NCBI GenBank assembly: GCA_030674155.1
Contig: CM060317.1
Coordinates: 90,505,655-90,518,154 of the forward strand
Origin: Stramonita haemastoma
Lineage: Eukaryota; Mollusca; Gastropoda; Neogastropoda; Muricidae
Direction of reading: 5' to 3'
DNA: 12,500 nucleotides
Shown here piece after piece: positions 1 through 10,174 of this stretch. How positions within the stretch are numbered: the first letter of the stretch is position 1; the number at the start of each line of letters is the position of its first letter. The translations under genes were made by a program, and so were the position numbers. The notes beneath the pieces were generated by a model. The model was given only the letters and a program-made list of their open reading frames with translations. It did not search any database and was not told where the DNA came from.

Positions 1-38
<38 letters not shown>
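1..38. repeat. (TG)n microsatellite, cut by window edge
   Basis: Nineteen uninterrupted TG dinucleotides run from the first base; the tract probably continues outside the window. Confidence 0.95.
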
Positions 39-39
<1 letters not shown>

Positions 40-327
40 CCGCAGCCTGTTGTATGTATATACATGGGCGCAGAAAGTGAAGTATGCATGTTGAATATCC
101 TGTACTGCATGTTACACTTCAATGAGCTGCAAAAATGTAGGAGGATAGTATTGCCTGCGGTACACACGAGTAGTGCATTCCACAGTGCAGTTTGTCAAGC
201 ATGAAGTTCTGCAGGCAGATATCTATGTTTTTCGTTCCTCGATTTGAGCTCCGAGGTTTATCAATGTTGAGATTTGTGTATGCAAACGGTCACCCACCAT
301 TAATCTGTCATTCGTGTCGATTGGTGT

Positions 328-329
<2 letters not shown>
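39..329. other. Unique noncoding stretch
   Basis: Mixed-composition sequence between two TG tracts. I see no gene, RNA or regulatory element. The open frames here run into the dinucleotide repeats and lack coding character. Confidence 0.5.
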
Positions 330-415
<86 letters not shown>

Positions 416-416
416 C
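330..416. repeat. (TG)40 ending in (GC)4
   Basis: Forty uninterrupted TG units (330-409) run into GCGCGCGC (409-416). This is alternating purine/pyrimidine throughout and so a Z-DNA candidate. It lies four bases from a long GA tract. Confidence 0.95.
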
Positions 417-417
417 T

Positions 418-525
<108 letters not shown>

Positions 526-617
526 CAAACCAGAAACAACACTTAGTAATCTTTTCCACAAATTGTTCTAGGCAGTAGCCTTTTTCACTGGTGTCTCTAC
601 TAGAAACTAGATACTAG

Positions 618-621
<4 letters not shown>

Positions 622-698
<77 letters not shown>
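622..698. repeat. (TC)n microsatellite
   Basis: An uninterrupted TC tract of about 38 units, in inverse orientation to the GA tract about 100 bases upstream. Confidence 0.95.
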
Positions 699-700
<2 letters not shown>

Positions 701-791
701 ACAAAACTGCATACACACGGGGACCGAATGAAGAAATGCACATGGTTGCTTACTCTGTTATCCTCGATATAGAAAGAAAAGAATAAAAAAT

Positions 792-795
<4 letters not shown>

Positions 796-866
<71 letters not shown>
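796..866. repeat. (TC)n microsatellite
   Basis: An uninterrupted TC tract of about 35 units, preceded by an A-rich stretch (aagaataaaaaataaaa). It is the second TC tract within 200 bases. Confidence 0.95.
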
Positions 867-869
<3 letters not shown>

Positions 870-1000
870 CAAGGTCACATGTAAGACTTGTATGTGTTTC
901 TTTCTTTAATGGCCGGCATCATTCAGCTCCCGTGTTTAAAAAAAGTTTTTAAAATGGCATCCAACAAATGAAAGACAGAAGCAAGACGTAAACATGAACA

Positions 1001-1024
1001 CAGACACACACAGACACAGACACA

Positions 1025-1105
<81 letters not shown>
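1001..1105. repeat. (CA)n microsatellite with CAGA leader
   Basis: Interspersed CAGACA units (1001-1025) lead into 40 uninterrupted AC units (1026-1105). The pure part has the same length as the TG tract at 330-409 and is complementary to it. Confidence 0.95.
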
Positions 1106-1107
<2 letters not shown>

Positions 1108-1552
1108 GTGCACACACCGACAAAACGATCATCACCAGGACATTAACTGAATACATGACATGAAGGAAGAGCATGGTGACAGAGCAGTCAAGACAAAGAA
1201 AGCAAATAATTAGTGCAGCAGCCCACAACCGGCAAACAGTTCCAAATGTCATTTTCCAAATTATTGGCAACATTTCTGTACAGCTGGGACCAAGCAGGAA
1301 ACAAAGTTAAACGGCACGAACATTGACCCCCCCAAAAAAAAACTGTTGTCGGATAAACGATTTAAATATCCATCTTCAAATCTGCACCGGGGCGGGGGAA
1401 GCCTTGTCGATCACATTACGAGCTCAGCACCGGCGGCCCGGCATCAAGCGAGCATGAAGGCGTACGTTTCGGGGATTTTACCCTGGAGTTTACACTGGTA
1501 CTGATTCCACTCCCCCGAAATTCCTTTGGATGAGATTATAAACTGATGTCTC

Positions 1553-1554
<2 letters not shown>
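1106..1554. other. Mostly unique stretch with a GC-rich patch
   Basis: Mixed sequence with C7A9 at about 1327-1342 and a GC-rich, CpG-containing patch around 1385-1480. The minus-strand frame at 1444-1542 (33 codons including the stop) has coding-like third positions and an acceptor-like catcag before it. I do not recognise the peptide and do not call it a gene. Confidence 0.4.
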
Positions 1555-1609
<55 letters not shown>

Positions 1610-1639
1610 GTGTGTGTGTGTGTGTGTGTGCGTGCGCGC

Positions 1640-1706
<67 letters not shown>

Positions 1707-1725
1707 CGTGTGTGTGTGTGTGTGT
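1555..1725. repeat. TG/CG compound repeat, Z-DNA candidate
   Basis: TG units run to 1608, break once (TT at 1608-1609), then continue as TG, CGCGCG and CGTG units to 1725. The last part is about 116 bases of uninterrupted purine/pyrimidine alternation that includes many CG steps, the most favourable composition for left-handed DNA in this window. Confidence 0.95.
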
Positions 1726-3449
1726 AGCATCACCATCAAATACAGCAACAACAACAGGAACAACAGGTGTAATGATAATAATGAGTGCAAAGTGTCCGAA
1801 TAACCCTTTGTTGTAAATGAATGTCAAAGGGACGGGATGGACAGTGAGAAAGAGGATAATTCAATCCAGGGTCAGAAAATGTAATTAACTGCAAAAGAAA
1901 TGTGCTGAACGAGAGTACAGGTGTTGTGGTTAAAATATTGAAAGAAAGGTTCCCGGAGAATAGAAGGAATAGAGTGAAAAGAAAAGAGATATGTTTAAAA
2001 TGGAGAGTATCTCGGCAAAGAATGAATATAACTATGGTGAAGGTGTAATATAGCAAAGATATTTTTTTTTTAATTCTGTTCATTTCTTTCTTCTCAGCCA
2101 GGGGCTCCGTAATAACGTTGTAAATATACTTCTTCACTTCAAGGTCAGGAAAGAGGGAAGGGGGGCGGGGGGTGGGTGGAGAGAACGAAATGATCTATTT
2201 TTTTCCGCCCTAAGTTCTGATGTGGTGTGACGTTTGATGGTACGCAGTAAATGTGAACACGTCTGTGTACACATTGAGACAGACACACTTCTGTGACAAC
2301 GAACAACCAAGCGTCAGTTTATTTAGCCATTTTTAGTGGGTAGTCTGAATTGGTCAGTCAGACTGCTGGTTTCACATTTCCCACAACAGTTTTGGTTATT
2401 ATCATTATCATTTCTATATCTCTCCGCAGACGGTTATGCTTTAACGAATCGTTTATGGTTGGATTTCTCAAGACACGGACAGTGTCAACCCACCGTCATA
2501 CTACCCTAACCCCCACCTCTCTCTCTTATTCCATCCGAGTTCCACTCTTCCCCACCTTACCCCCCACTCTCGCATCCCGCTATCCTTTACAGCGGCAGTG
2601 TGGTCGTTGATTTTCTGATGGATTCAATCAAACACGCGGCTTTTTAAGATGCTTTTTCCATCAACAACACTTTACACTCAGTTGCATCTGTAAATCACCA
2701 ACATGTTTAGAAACTTATTGTTTTATACGTGTTGTGGCGTGCACCTCTTTGAGGAAATGGAAGAAACAGTCAGTCAGGGAGAGACCCAGTTACTGCCTGA
2801 TAACTATCATCCTCGAGCACCATGCAGTCTGCCCAGGAAGTAACGGTTCATGGGAAAATACTGTCGGTTTGACATTTCTTTCTTTTAGTCCACTTTTCTG
2901 TGATTTTCTATTATCACAGTCATAAGAAAAAAGTAAATGTTCTTATCACAAAAATGTTATAGCTCACACAGTAATCTTAACCAGTATATGTATCTGGGGA
3001 AGTCACTTCTGCCTTTGACACAAATTAATGTTCAAATCATTGTGCCTAGAATTAAACAGGGAAAATCCTGTACACTGAAATCGGACAAGCGTTACTACTT
3101 TATTTGACAAGCGCAGATTTGGCCCCGACACATGTCTGCATTACACGCACTACACTGAACTGTTTCCTTCCTCGTAACGCAAAATGAGACCACTGACTGA
3201 AATCATATCTCAGGATTTTTATGGCTCATAAAGCGAGATACCATGTAGGGCCTACGCTTGTATTCTGAACACACCCAAGCTAGGCTGACTGTACAGCCTG
3301 GCCACAGTCATGAAACCACTGGTTATAAACACGACCAAAATAGCCTGAACAAAGCCTACACCCCGTAGACAAAGTGTAGACAAATACAAGATTGAGAGAA
3401 AATTAAAAGAAACCGGACATAAAGGCTGAAAGTGTTGATGACAAAATTT

Positions 3450-3451
<2 letters not shown>
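1726..3451. other. Unique noncoding stretch
   Basis: About 1.7 kb of AT-leaning sequence. Apart from the G-rich motif at 2155-2179 I see nothing that can be supported. The open frames here are low-complexity, lack codon bias, and have no splice sites consistent with an exon. Confidence 0.45.
2155..2179 (+). other. G-quadruplex motif
   Basis: Four G runs of 3, 6, 6 and 3 bases are separated by loops of 2, 1 and 1 bases (AA, C, T). This meets the usual G-quadruplex pattern with very short loops. No gene start is visible next to it. Confidence 0.65.

Positions 3452-3543
<92 letters not shown>
3452..3543. repeat. (TC)n microsatellite with CC interruptions
   Basis: An all-pyrimidine tract with a CCCC interruption near 3488-3491 and a CC near 3507. 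The opposite strand is all purine. Confidence 0.95.
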
Positions 3544-3546
<3 letters not shown>

Positions 3547-3833
3547 TCATATTTTACAACATTCATTGCTTTCATTTGGTAATTTCGGCACTTGTTTGTT
3601 CTTTTTTACTTATACGAATCCATTTTATAATAAAAAAGAAATCACTGCTCAGGTTGCATGGTTTGCCTAAGAGGCAAGCCTACAGGTAGAAGACCCATCT
3701 ACACTTGAAGCACACATCCCCCAAGTCGGAATGCAGCTACCTAGCGGTGAGCTAAAACGGTTGAATACGCAAAACTCTGACCATCAGTGACCCTTGGGGC
3801 TGTAGCCGAGAACGGAAAAGAAAGAGGGAATGA
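3544..3833. other. Unique spacer with short inverted repeats
   Basis: No gene is seen between the TC tract and the 38-bp array. There are two neighbouring hairpins. At 3660-3680, arms GGTTTGCC and GGCAAGCC enclose TAAGA. At 3686-3702, arms GTAGA and TCTAC enclose a seven-base loop. CCCCAAG (3719-3725) is also complementary to CTTGGGG (3793-3799). A tRNA was considered and not supported. Confidence 0.4.
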
Positions 3834-5046
3834 GTCGATAGCAGACACCACCATTGTGTTGTCAGTGTGAAGTCGATAGCAGACACCACCATTGTGTTGT
3901 CAGTGTGAAGTCGATAACAGACACCACCATTGTGTTGTCAGTGTGAAGTCGATAGCATACACCACCATTGTGTTGTCAGTGTGAAGTCGATAGCAGACAC
4001 CACCATTGTGTTGTCAGTGTGAAGTCGATAGCAGACACCACCATTGTGTTGTCAGTGTGAAGTCGATAGCAGACACCACCATTGTGTTGTCAGTGTGAAG
4101 TCGATAGCAGACACCACCATTGTGTTGTCAGTGTGAAGTCGATAGCAGACACCACCATTGTGTTGTCAGTGTGAAGTCGATAGCAGACACCACCATTGTG
4201 TTGTCAGTGTGAAGTCGATAGCAGACACCACCATTGTGTTGTCAGTGTGAAGTCGATAGCAGACACCACCATTGTGTTGTCAGTGTGAAGTCGATAGCAG
4301 ACACCACCATTGTGTTGTCAGTGTGAAGTCGATAGCAGACACCACCATTGTGTTGTCAGTGTGAAGTCGATAGCATACACCACCATTGTGTTGTCAGTGT
4401 GAAGTCGATAGCAGACACCACCATTGTGTTGTCAGTGTGAAGTCGATAGCAGACACCACCATTGTGTTGTCAGTGTGAAGTCGATAGCAGACACCACCAT
4501 TGTGTTGTCAGTGTGAAGTCGATAGCAGACACCACCATTGTGTTGTCAGTGTGAAGTCGATAGCAGACACCACCATTGTGTTGTCAGTGTGAAGTCGATA
4601 GCAGACACCACCATTGTGTTGTCAGTGTGAAGTCGATAGCAGACACCACCATTGTGTTGTCAGTGTGAAGTCGATAGCAGACACCACCATTGTGTTGTCA
4701 GTGTGAAGTCGATAGCAGACACCACCATTGTGTTGTCAGTGTGAAGTCGATAGCAGACACCACCATTGTGTTGTCAGTGTGAAGTCGATAGCAGACACCA
4801 CCATTGTGTTGTCAGTGTGAAGTCGATAGCAGACACCACCATTGTGTTGTCAGTGTGAAGTCGATAGCAGACACCACCATTGTGTTGTCAGTGTGAAGTC
4901 GATAGCAGACACCACCATTGTGTTGTCAGTGTGAAGTCGATAGCATACACCACCATTGTGTTGTCAGTGTGAAGTCGATAGCAGACACCACCATTGTGTT
5001 GTCAGTGTGAAGTCGATAGCATACACCACCATTGTGTTGTCAGTGT
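3834..5046. repeat. 38-bp minisatellite, 32 copies
   Basis: The unit is gtcgatagcagacaccacc followed by attgtgttgtcagtgtgaa. It repeats 32 times with an unbroken 38-bp period (phase markers at 3834, 3872 and so on to 5012). I see only substitutions: gataac in copy 3, and gcatac for gcagac in copies 4, 15, 30 and 32. Each unit contains an imperfect hairpin: arms GACACCAC and GTGTTGTC around a CATT loop, with seven of eight positions pairing. No period-length variants were seen. No unique spacers separate the units, so it is not a CRISPR array. No coding frame is supported. Confidence 0.95.
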
Positions 5047-5442
5047 AAAGCTTAGGAGCAAGACTTAGCTGCAGACAGTTCAGAGCCCTTGCGTTTCTTT
5101 CCCCTCACACATCGCTTTAGTTCCGTTCACACGCCAGTTGCTTCCCCTCCCACGCCCCGCACTAACCCTGTAGGTGAAGGTCTATCCTTGAAACACAGGA
5201 AGACCCCCCCACTGAAACCAACTGAAATAGGGATGGGACACCATCTTTTTATAGACACTATGAAGGGAGTCACGACATACACTGCAAACACCATCCTACC
5301 CTGCAGAAGCAAGCAGAGCACGTGTCTGTGAAGATTGTTGCTGCTGACAGAGAAATTTGCACACTGGTACAACATAGTATGGTGACAACTGCAACACGTT
5401 GTTAACTGAAACTGAAACTTAAACGTGGGAAAGCCAAAGTTT

Positions 5443-5445
<3 letters not shown>
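5047..5445. other. Unique spacer between the two large arrays
   Basis: Unique sequence, pyrimidine-rich around 5085-5170. The open frames on both strands lack coding character, and the minus one runs into the CA tract. Nothing else is supported. Confidence 0.45.
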
Positions 5446-5485
<40 letters not shown>

Positions 5486-5487
5486 CA

Positions 5488-5548
<61 letters not shown>
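5446..5548. repeat. (CA)n microsatellite
   Basis: An AC tract with one small interruption (acaacacaaac, about 5483-5493). It ends about 40 bases before the diverged edge unit of the 42/47-bp array. Confidence 0.95.
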
Positions 5549-5552
<4 letters not shown>

Positions 5553-5588
5553 TCGTTTCTGATGCACAGATGGATCAGAAATCTTCAG

Positions 5589-5658
5589 TGAAGGCAGTTT
5601 TGCAGTCCCTAACACTAAAGTCTCCACTGCAGTAGAAAAGAACTACAGTCTTTAATTA
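5589..5658. repeat. Diverged edge unit of the 42/47-bp array
   Basis: It starts like a unit (aaggcagt), carries about 28 unrelated bases, then resumes as agtagaaaag and aactacagtc, ending with a tttaattaagg junction. It lacks the AATAAA of the other units (gtagaaaag instead). It is probably an old, decayed or ancestral copy at the left edge. Confidence 0.6.
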
Positions 5659-8600
5659 AGGCAGTGTTAGCCTCTAGTGTAATAAAGAACTACAGTCCTA
5701 AGGCAGTGTTAGCCTCTAGTGTAATAAAGAACTACAGTCCTAAGGCAGTGTTAGCCTCTAGTGTAATAAAGAACTACAGTCCTAAGGCAGTGTTAGCCTC
5801 TAGTGTAGTAAAGAACTACAGTCCTAAGGCAGTGTTAGCTCTAGTGTAATAAAGAACTACAGTCCAATAAGGCAGTGTTAGCCTCTAGTGTAATAAAGAA
5901 CTACAGTCCTAAGGCATAGTGTTAGCCTCTAGTGTAATAAAGAACTACAGTCCTTAATAGGCAGTGTTAGCCTCTAGTGTAATAAAGAACTACAGTCCTA
6001 AGGCAGTGTTAGCCTCTAGTGTAATAAAGAACTACAGTCCTAAGGCAGTGTCAGCCTCTAGTGTAATAAAGAACTACAGTCCTTAATTAAGGCAGTGTTA
6101 GCCTCTAGTGTAATAAAGAACTACAGTCCTAAGGCAGTGTCAGCCTCTAGTGTAATAAAGAACTACAGTCCTTAATTAAGGCAGTGTTAGCCTCTAGTGT
6201 AATAAAGAACTACAGTCCTAAGGCAGTGTTAGCCTCTAGTGTAATAAAGAACTACAGTCCTAAGGCAGTGTTAGCCTCTAGTGTAATAAAGAACTACAGT
6301 CCTAAGGCAGTGTTAGCCTCTAGTGTAATAAAGAACTACAGTCCTAAGGCAGTGTTAGCCTCTAGTGTAATAAAGAACTACAGTCCTAAGGCAGTGTAGC
6401 CTCTAGTGTAATAAAGAACTACAGTCCTAAGGCAGTGTTAGCCTCTAGTGTAATAAAGAACTACAGTCCTAAGGCAGTGTTAGCCTCTAGTGTAATAAAG
6501 AACTACAGTCCTTATTAAGGCAGTGTTAGCCTCTAGTGTAATAAAGAACTACAGTCCTAAGGCAGTGTCAGCCTCTAGTGTAATAAAGAACTACAGTCCT
6601 TAATTAAGGCAGTGTTAGCCTCTAGTGTAATAAAGAACTACAGTCCTAAGGCAGTGTCAGCCTCTAGTGTAATAAAGAACTACAGTCCTAAGGCAGTGTT
6701 AGCCTCTAGTGTATAAAGAACTACAGTCCTAAAGGCAGTGTCAGCCTCTAGTGTAATAAAGAACTACAGTCTTAATTAAGGCAGTGTTAGCCTCTAGTGT
6801 AATAAAGAACTACAGTCCTAAGGCAGTGTCAGCCTCTAGTGTAATAAAGAACTACAGTCCTTAATTAAGGCAGTGTTAGCCTCTAGTGTAATAAAGAACT
6901 ACAGTCCTAAGGCAGTGTCAGCCTCTAGTGTAATAAAGAACTACAGTCCTAAGGCAGTGTTTAGCTCTCTAGTGTAGTTAAAGATACTACAGTCCTTATT
7001 ATAGGCAGTGTCTAGCCTCTAGTGTAATAAAGAACTACAGTTTCTAAGGCAGTGTCAGCCTCTAGTGTAATAAAGAACTACAGTCCTATAAGGCAGTGTC
7101 AGCCTCTAGTGTAATAAAGAACTACAGTCCATAAGGCAGTGTCAGCCTCTAGTGTAATAAAGAACTACAGTCCTATAAGGCAGTGTCAGCCTCTAGTGTA
7201 ATAAAGAACTACAGTCCTAAGGCAGTGTCAGCCTCTAGTGTAATAAAGAACTACAGTCCTAAGGCAGTGTCTAGCCTCTAGTGTAATAAAGAACTACAGT
7301 CCTAAGGCAGTGTCAGCCTCTAGTGTAATAAAGAACTACAGTCCTTAATTAAGGCAGTGTCAGCCTCTAGTGTAATAAAGAACTACAGTCCTTAATTAAG
7401 GCAGTGTCAGCCTCTAGTGTAATAAAGAACTACAGTCCTTATTAAGGCAGTGTCAGCCTCTAGTGTAATAAAGAACTACAGTCCTTAATTAAGGCAGTAG
7501 TGTCAGCCTCTAGTGTAATAAAGAACTACAGTCCTTTTTAAGGCAGTGTCAGCCTCTAGTGTAATAAAGAACTACAGTCCTTAATTAAGGCAGTGTCAGC
7601 CTCTAGTGTAATAAAGAACTACAGTCCTAATTAAGGCAGTGTCAGCCTCTAGTGTAATAAAGAACTACAGTCCTTAATTAAGGCAGTGTCAGCCTCTAGT
7701 GTAATAAAGAACTACAGTCCTTAATTAAGGCAGTGTCAGCCTCTAGTGTAATAAAGAACTACAGTCCTTAATTAAGGCAGTGTTAGCCTCTAGTGTAATA
7801 AAGAACTACAGTCCTTAATTAAGGCAGTGTCAGCCTCTAGTGTAATAAAGAACTACAGTCTTTAATTAAGGCAGTGTCAGCCTCTAGTGTAATAAAGAAC
7901 TACAGTCCTTAATTAAGGCAGTGTTAGCCTCTAGTGTAATAAAGAACTACAGTCCTTAATTAAGGCAGTGTTAGCCTCTAGTGTAAATAAGAACTACAGT
8001 CCTAAGGCAGTGTTAGCCTCTAGTGTAATAAAGAACTACAGTCCTTAATTAAGGCAGTGTCAGCCTCTAGTGTAATAAAGAACTACAGTCTTTAATTAAG
8101 GCAGTGTTAGCCTCTAGTGTAATAAAGAACTACAGTCCTTAATTAAGGCAGTGTTAGCCTCTAGTGTAATAAAGAACTACAGTCCTTAATTAAGGCAGTG
8201 TTAGCCTCTAGTGTAATAAAGAACTACAGTCCTTAATTAAGGCAGTGTCAGCCTCTAGTGTAATAAAGAACTACAGTCCTTAATTAAGGCAGTGTTAGCC
8301 TCTAGTGTAATAAAGAACTACAGTCCTAAGGCAGTGTCAGCCTCTAGTGTAATAAAGAACTACAGTCCTAAGGCAGTGTCAGCCTCTAGTGTAATAAAGA
8401 ACTACAGTCCTTAATTAAGGCAGTGTTAGCCTCTAGTGTAATAAAGAACTACAGTCCTAAGGCAGTGTTAGCCTCTAGTGTAATAAAGAACTACAGTCCT
8501 AAGGCAGTGTTAGCCTCTAGTGTAATAAAGAACTACAGTCCTAAGGCAGTGTTAGCCTCTAGTGTAATAAAGAACTACAGTCCTAAGGCAGTGTTAGCCT

Positions 8601-10174
8601 CTAGTGTAATAAAGAACTACAGTCCTAAGGCAGTGTTAGCCTCTAGTGTAATAAAGAACTACAGTCCTTAATTAAGGCAGTGTTAGCCTCTAGTGTAATA
8701 AAGAACTACAGTCCTAAGGCAGTGTTAGCCTCTAGTGTAATAAAGAACTACAGTCCTAAGGCAGTGTCAGCCTCTAGTGTAATAAAGAACTACAGTCCTA
8801 AGGCAGTGTTAGCCTCTAGTGTAATAAAGAACTACAGTCCTAAGGCAGTGTCAGCCTCTAGTGTAATAAAGAACTACAGTCCTTAATTAAGGCAGTGTTA
8901 GCCTCTAGTGTAATAAAGAACTACAGTCCTTAATTAAGGCAGTGTTAGCCTCTAGTGTAATAAAGAACTACAGTCCTTAATTAAGGCAGTGTTAGCCTCT
9001 AGTGTAATAAAGAACTACAGTCCTAAGGCAGTGTTAGCCTCTAGTGTAATAAAGAACTACAGTCCTAAGGCAGTGTCAGCCTCTAGTGTAATAAAGAACT
9101 ACAGTCCTTAATTAAGGCAGTGTCAGCCTCTAGTGTAATAAAGAACTACAGTCCTAAGGCAGTGTTAGCCTCTAGTGTAATAAAGAACTACAGTCCTAAG
9201 GCAGTGTCAGCCTCTAGTGTAATAAAGAACTACAGTCTTTAATTAAGGCAGTGTTAGCCTCTAGTGTAATAAAGAACTACAGTCCTAAGGCAGTGTTAGC
9301 CTCTAGTGTAATAAAGAACTACAGTCCTAAGGCAGTGTCAGCCTCTAGTGTAATAAAGAACTACAGTCCTAAGGCAGTGTCAGCCTCTAGTGTAATAAAG
9401 AACTACAGTCCTAAGGCAGTGTCAGCCTCTAGTGTAATAAAGAACTACAGTCCTAAGGCAGTGTCAGCCTCTAGTGTAATAAAGAACTACAGTCCTAAGG
9501 CAGTGTTAGCCTCTAGTGTAATAAAGAACTACAGTCCTAAGGCAGTGTCAGCCTCTAGTGTAATAAAGAACTACAGTCCTAAGGCAGTGTTAGCCTCTAG
9601 TGTAATAAAGAACTACAGTCCTTAATTAAGGCAGTGTTAGCCTCTAGTGTAATAAAGAACTACAGTCCTAAGGCAGTGTCAGCCTCTAGTGTAATAAAGA
9701 ACTACAGTCCTAAGGCAGTGTCAGCCTCTAGTGTAATAAAGAACTACAGTCCTAAATTAAGGCAGTGTTAGCCTCTAGTGTAATAAAGAACTACAGTCCT
9801 TAATTAAGGCAGTGTCAGCCTCTAGTGTAATAAAGAACTACAGTCCTAAGGCAGTGTCAGCCTCTAGTGTAATAAAGAACTACAGTCCTAAGGCAGTGTC
9901 AGCCTCTAGTGTAGTAAAGAACTACAGTCCTAAGGCAGTGTTAGCCTCTAGTGTAATAAAGAACTACAGTCCTAAGGCAGTGTCAGCCTCTAGTGTAATA
10001 AAGAACTACAGTCCTTAATTAAGGCAGTGTCAGCCTCTAGTGTAATAAAGAACTACAGTCCTTAATTAAGGCAGTGTTAGCCTCTAGTGTAATAAAGAAC
10101 TACAGTCCTTAATTAAGGCAGTGTTAGCCTCTAGTGTAATAAAGAACTACAGTCCTAAGGCAGTGTCAGCCTCT
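5657..10174. repeat. Giant minisatellite, about 103 units of 42 or 47 bp
   Basis: The unit is ggcagtgtYagcctctag, then tgtaataaagaactacag, then a junction that is either tcctaa (42-bp form) or tccttaattaa (47-bp form), where Y is T or C. I counted about 103 occurrences of the aactacag core by eye, counting a degenerate one at 5641. A diverged edge unit spans about 5589-5658, and the array breaks off within a unit at gcctct (10174). The core is almost invariant. Variation is mostly the T/C position and the length of the palindromic junction. Left-hand units (5800-7560) have many irregular junctions; right-hand units have almost only the two clean forms. The 42-bp form leaves a 14-residue frame open (LASSVIKNYSPKAV), but every 47-bp unit brings an in-frame TAA and a frameshift, so it is not a gene. 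Confidence 0.95.

Noticed and set aside
1736..2137. 133-residue minus-strand frame
   Set aside because: It is low in complexity, AT-rich and begins beside the ACA/TTG repeats, with no motif, codon bias or splice sites.
3660..3735. tRNA gene
   Set aside because: The 5-bp stem with 7-base loop looks like an anticodon arm, but the loop (AGACCCA) lacks U33 and no matching acceptor, D or T arms are found.
5127..5627. 166-residue minus-strand frame across the CA tract
   Set aside because: Much of it is poly-VC from the dinucleotide repeat and the ends show no family features.
5664..10018. Plus-strand open frames encoding a 14-residue repeat (LASSVIKNYSPKAV)
   Set aside because: They exist because the 42-bp unit is divisible by three. 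Each 47-bp unit introduces TAA and a frameshift, so no frame crosses the array. There is no leader or splice evidence.
3834..10174. CRISPR array
   Set aside because: Units abut directly with no unique spacers, unit lengths and context are those of minisatellites, and the DNA is eukaryotic with spliced coding sequence.
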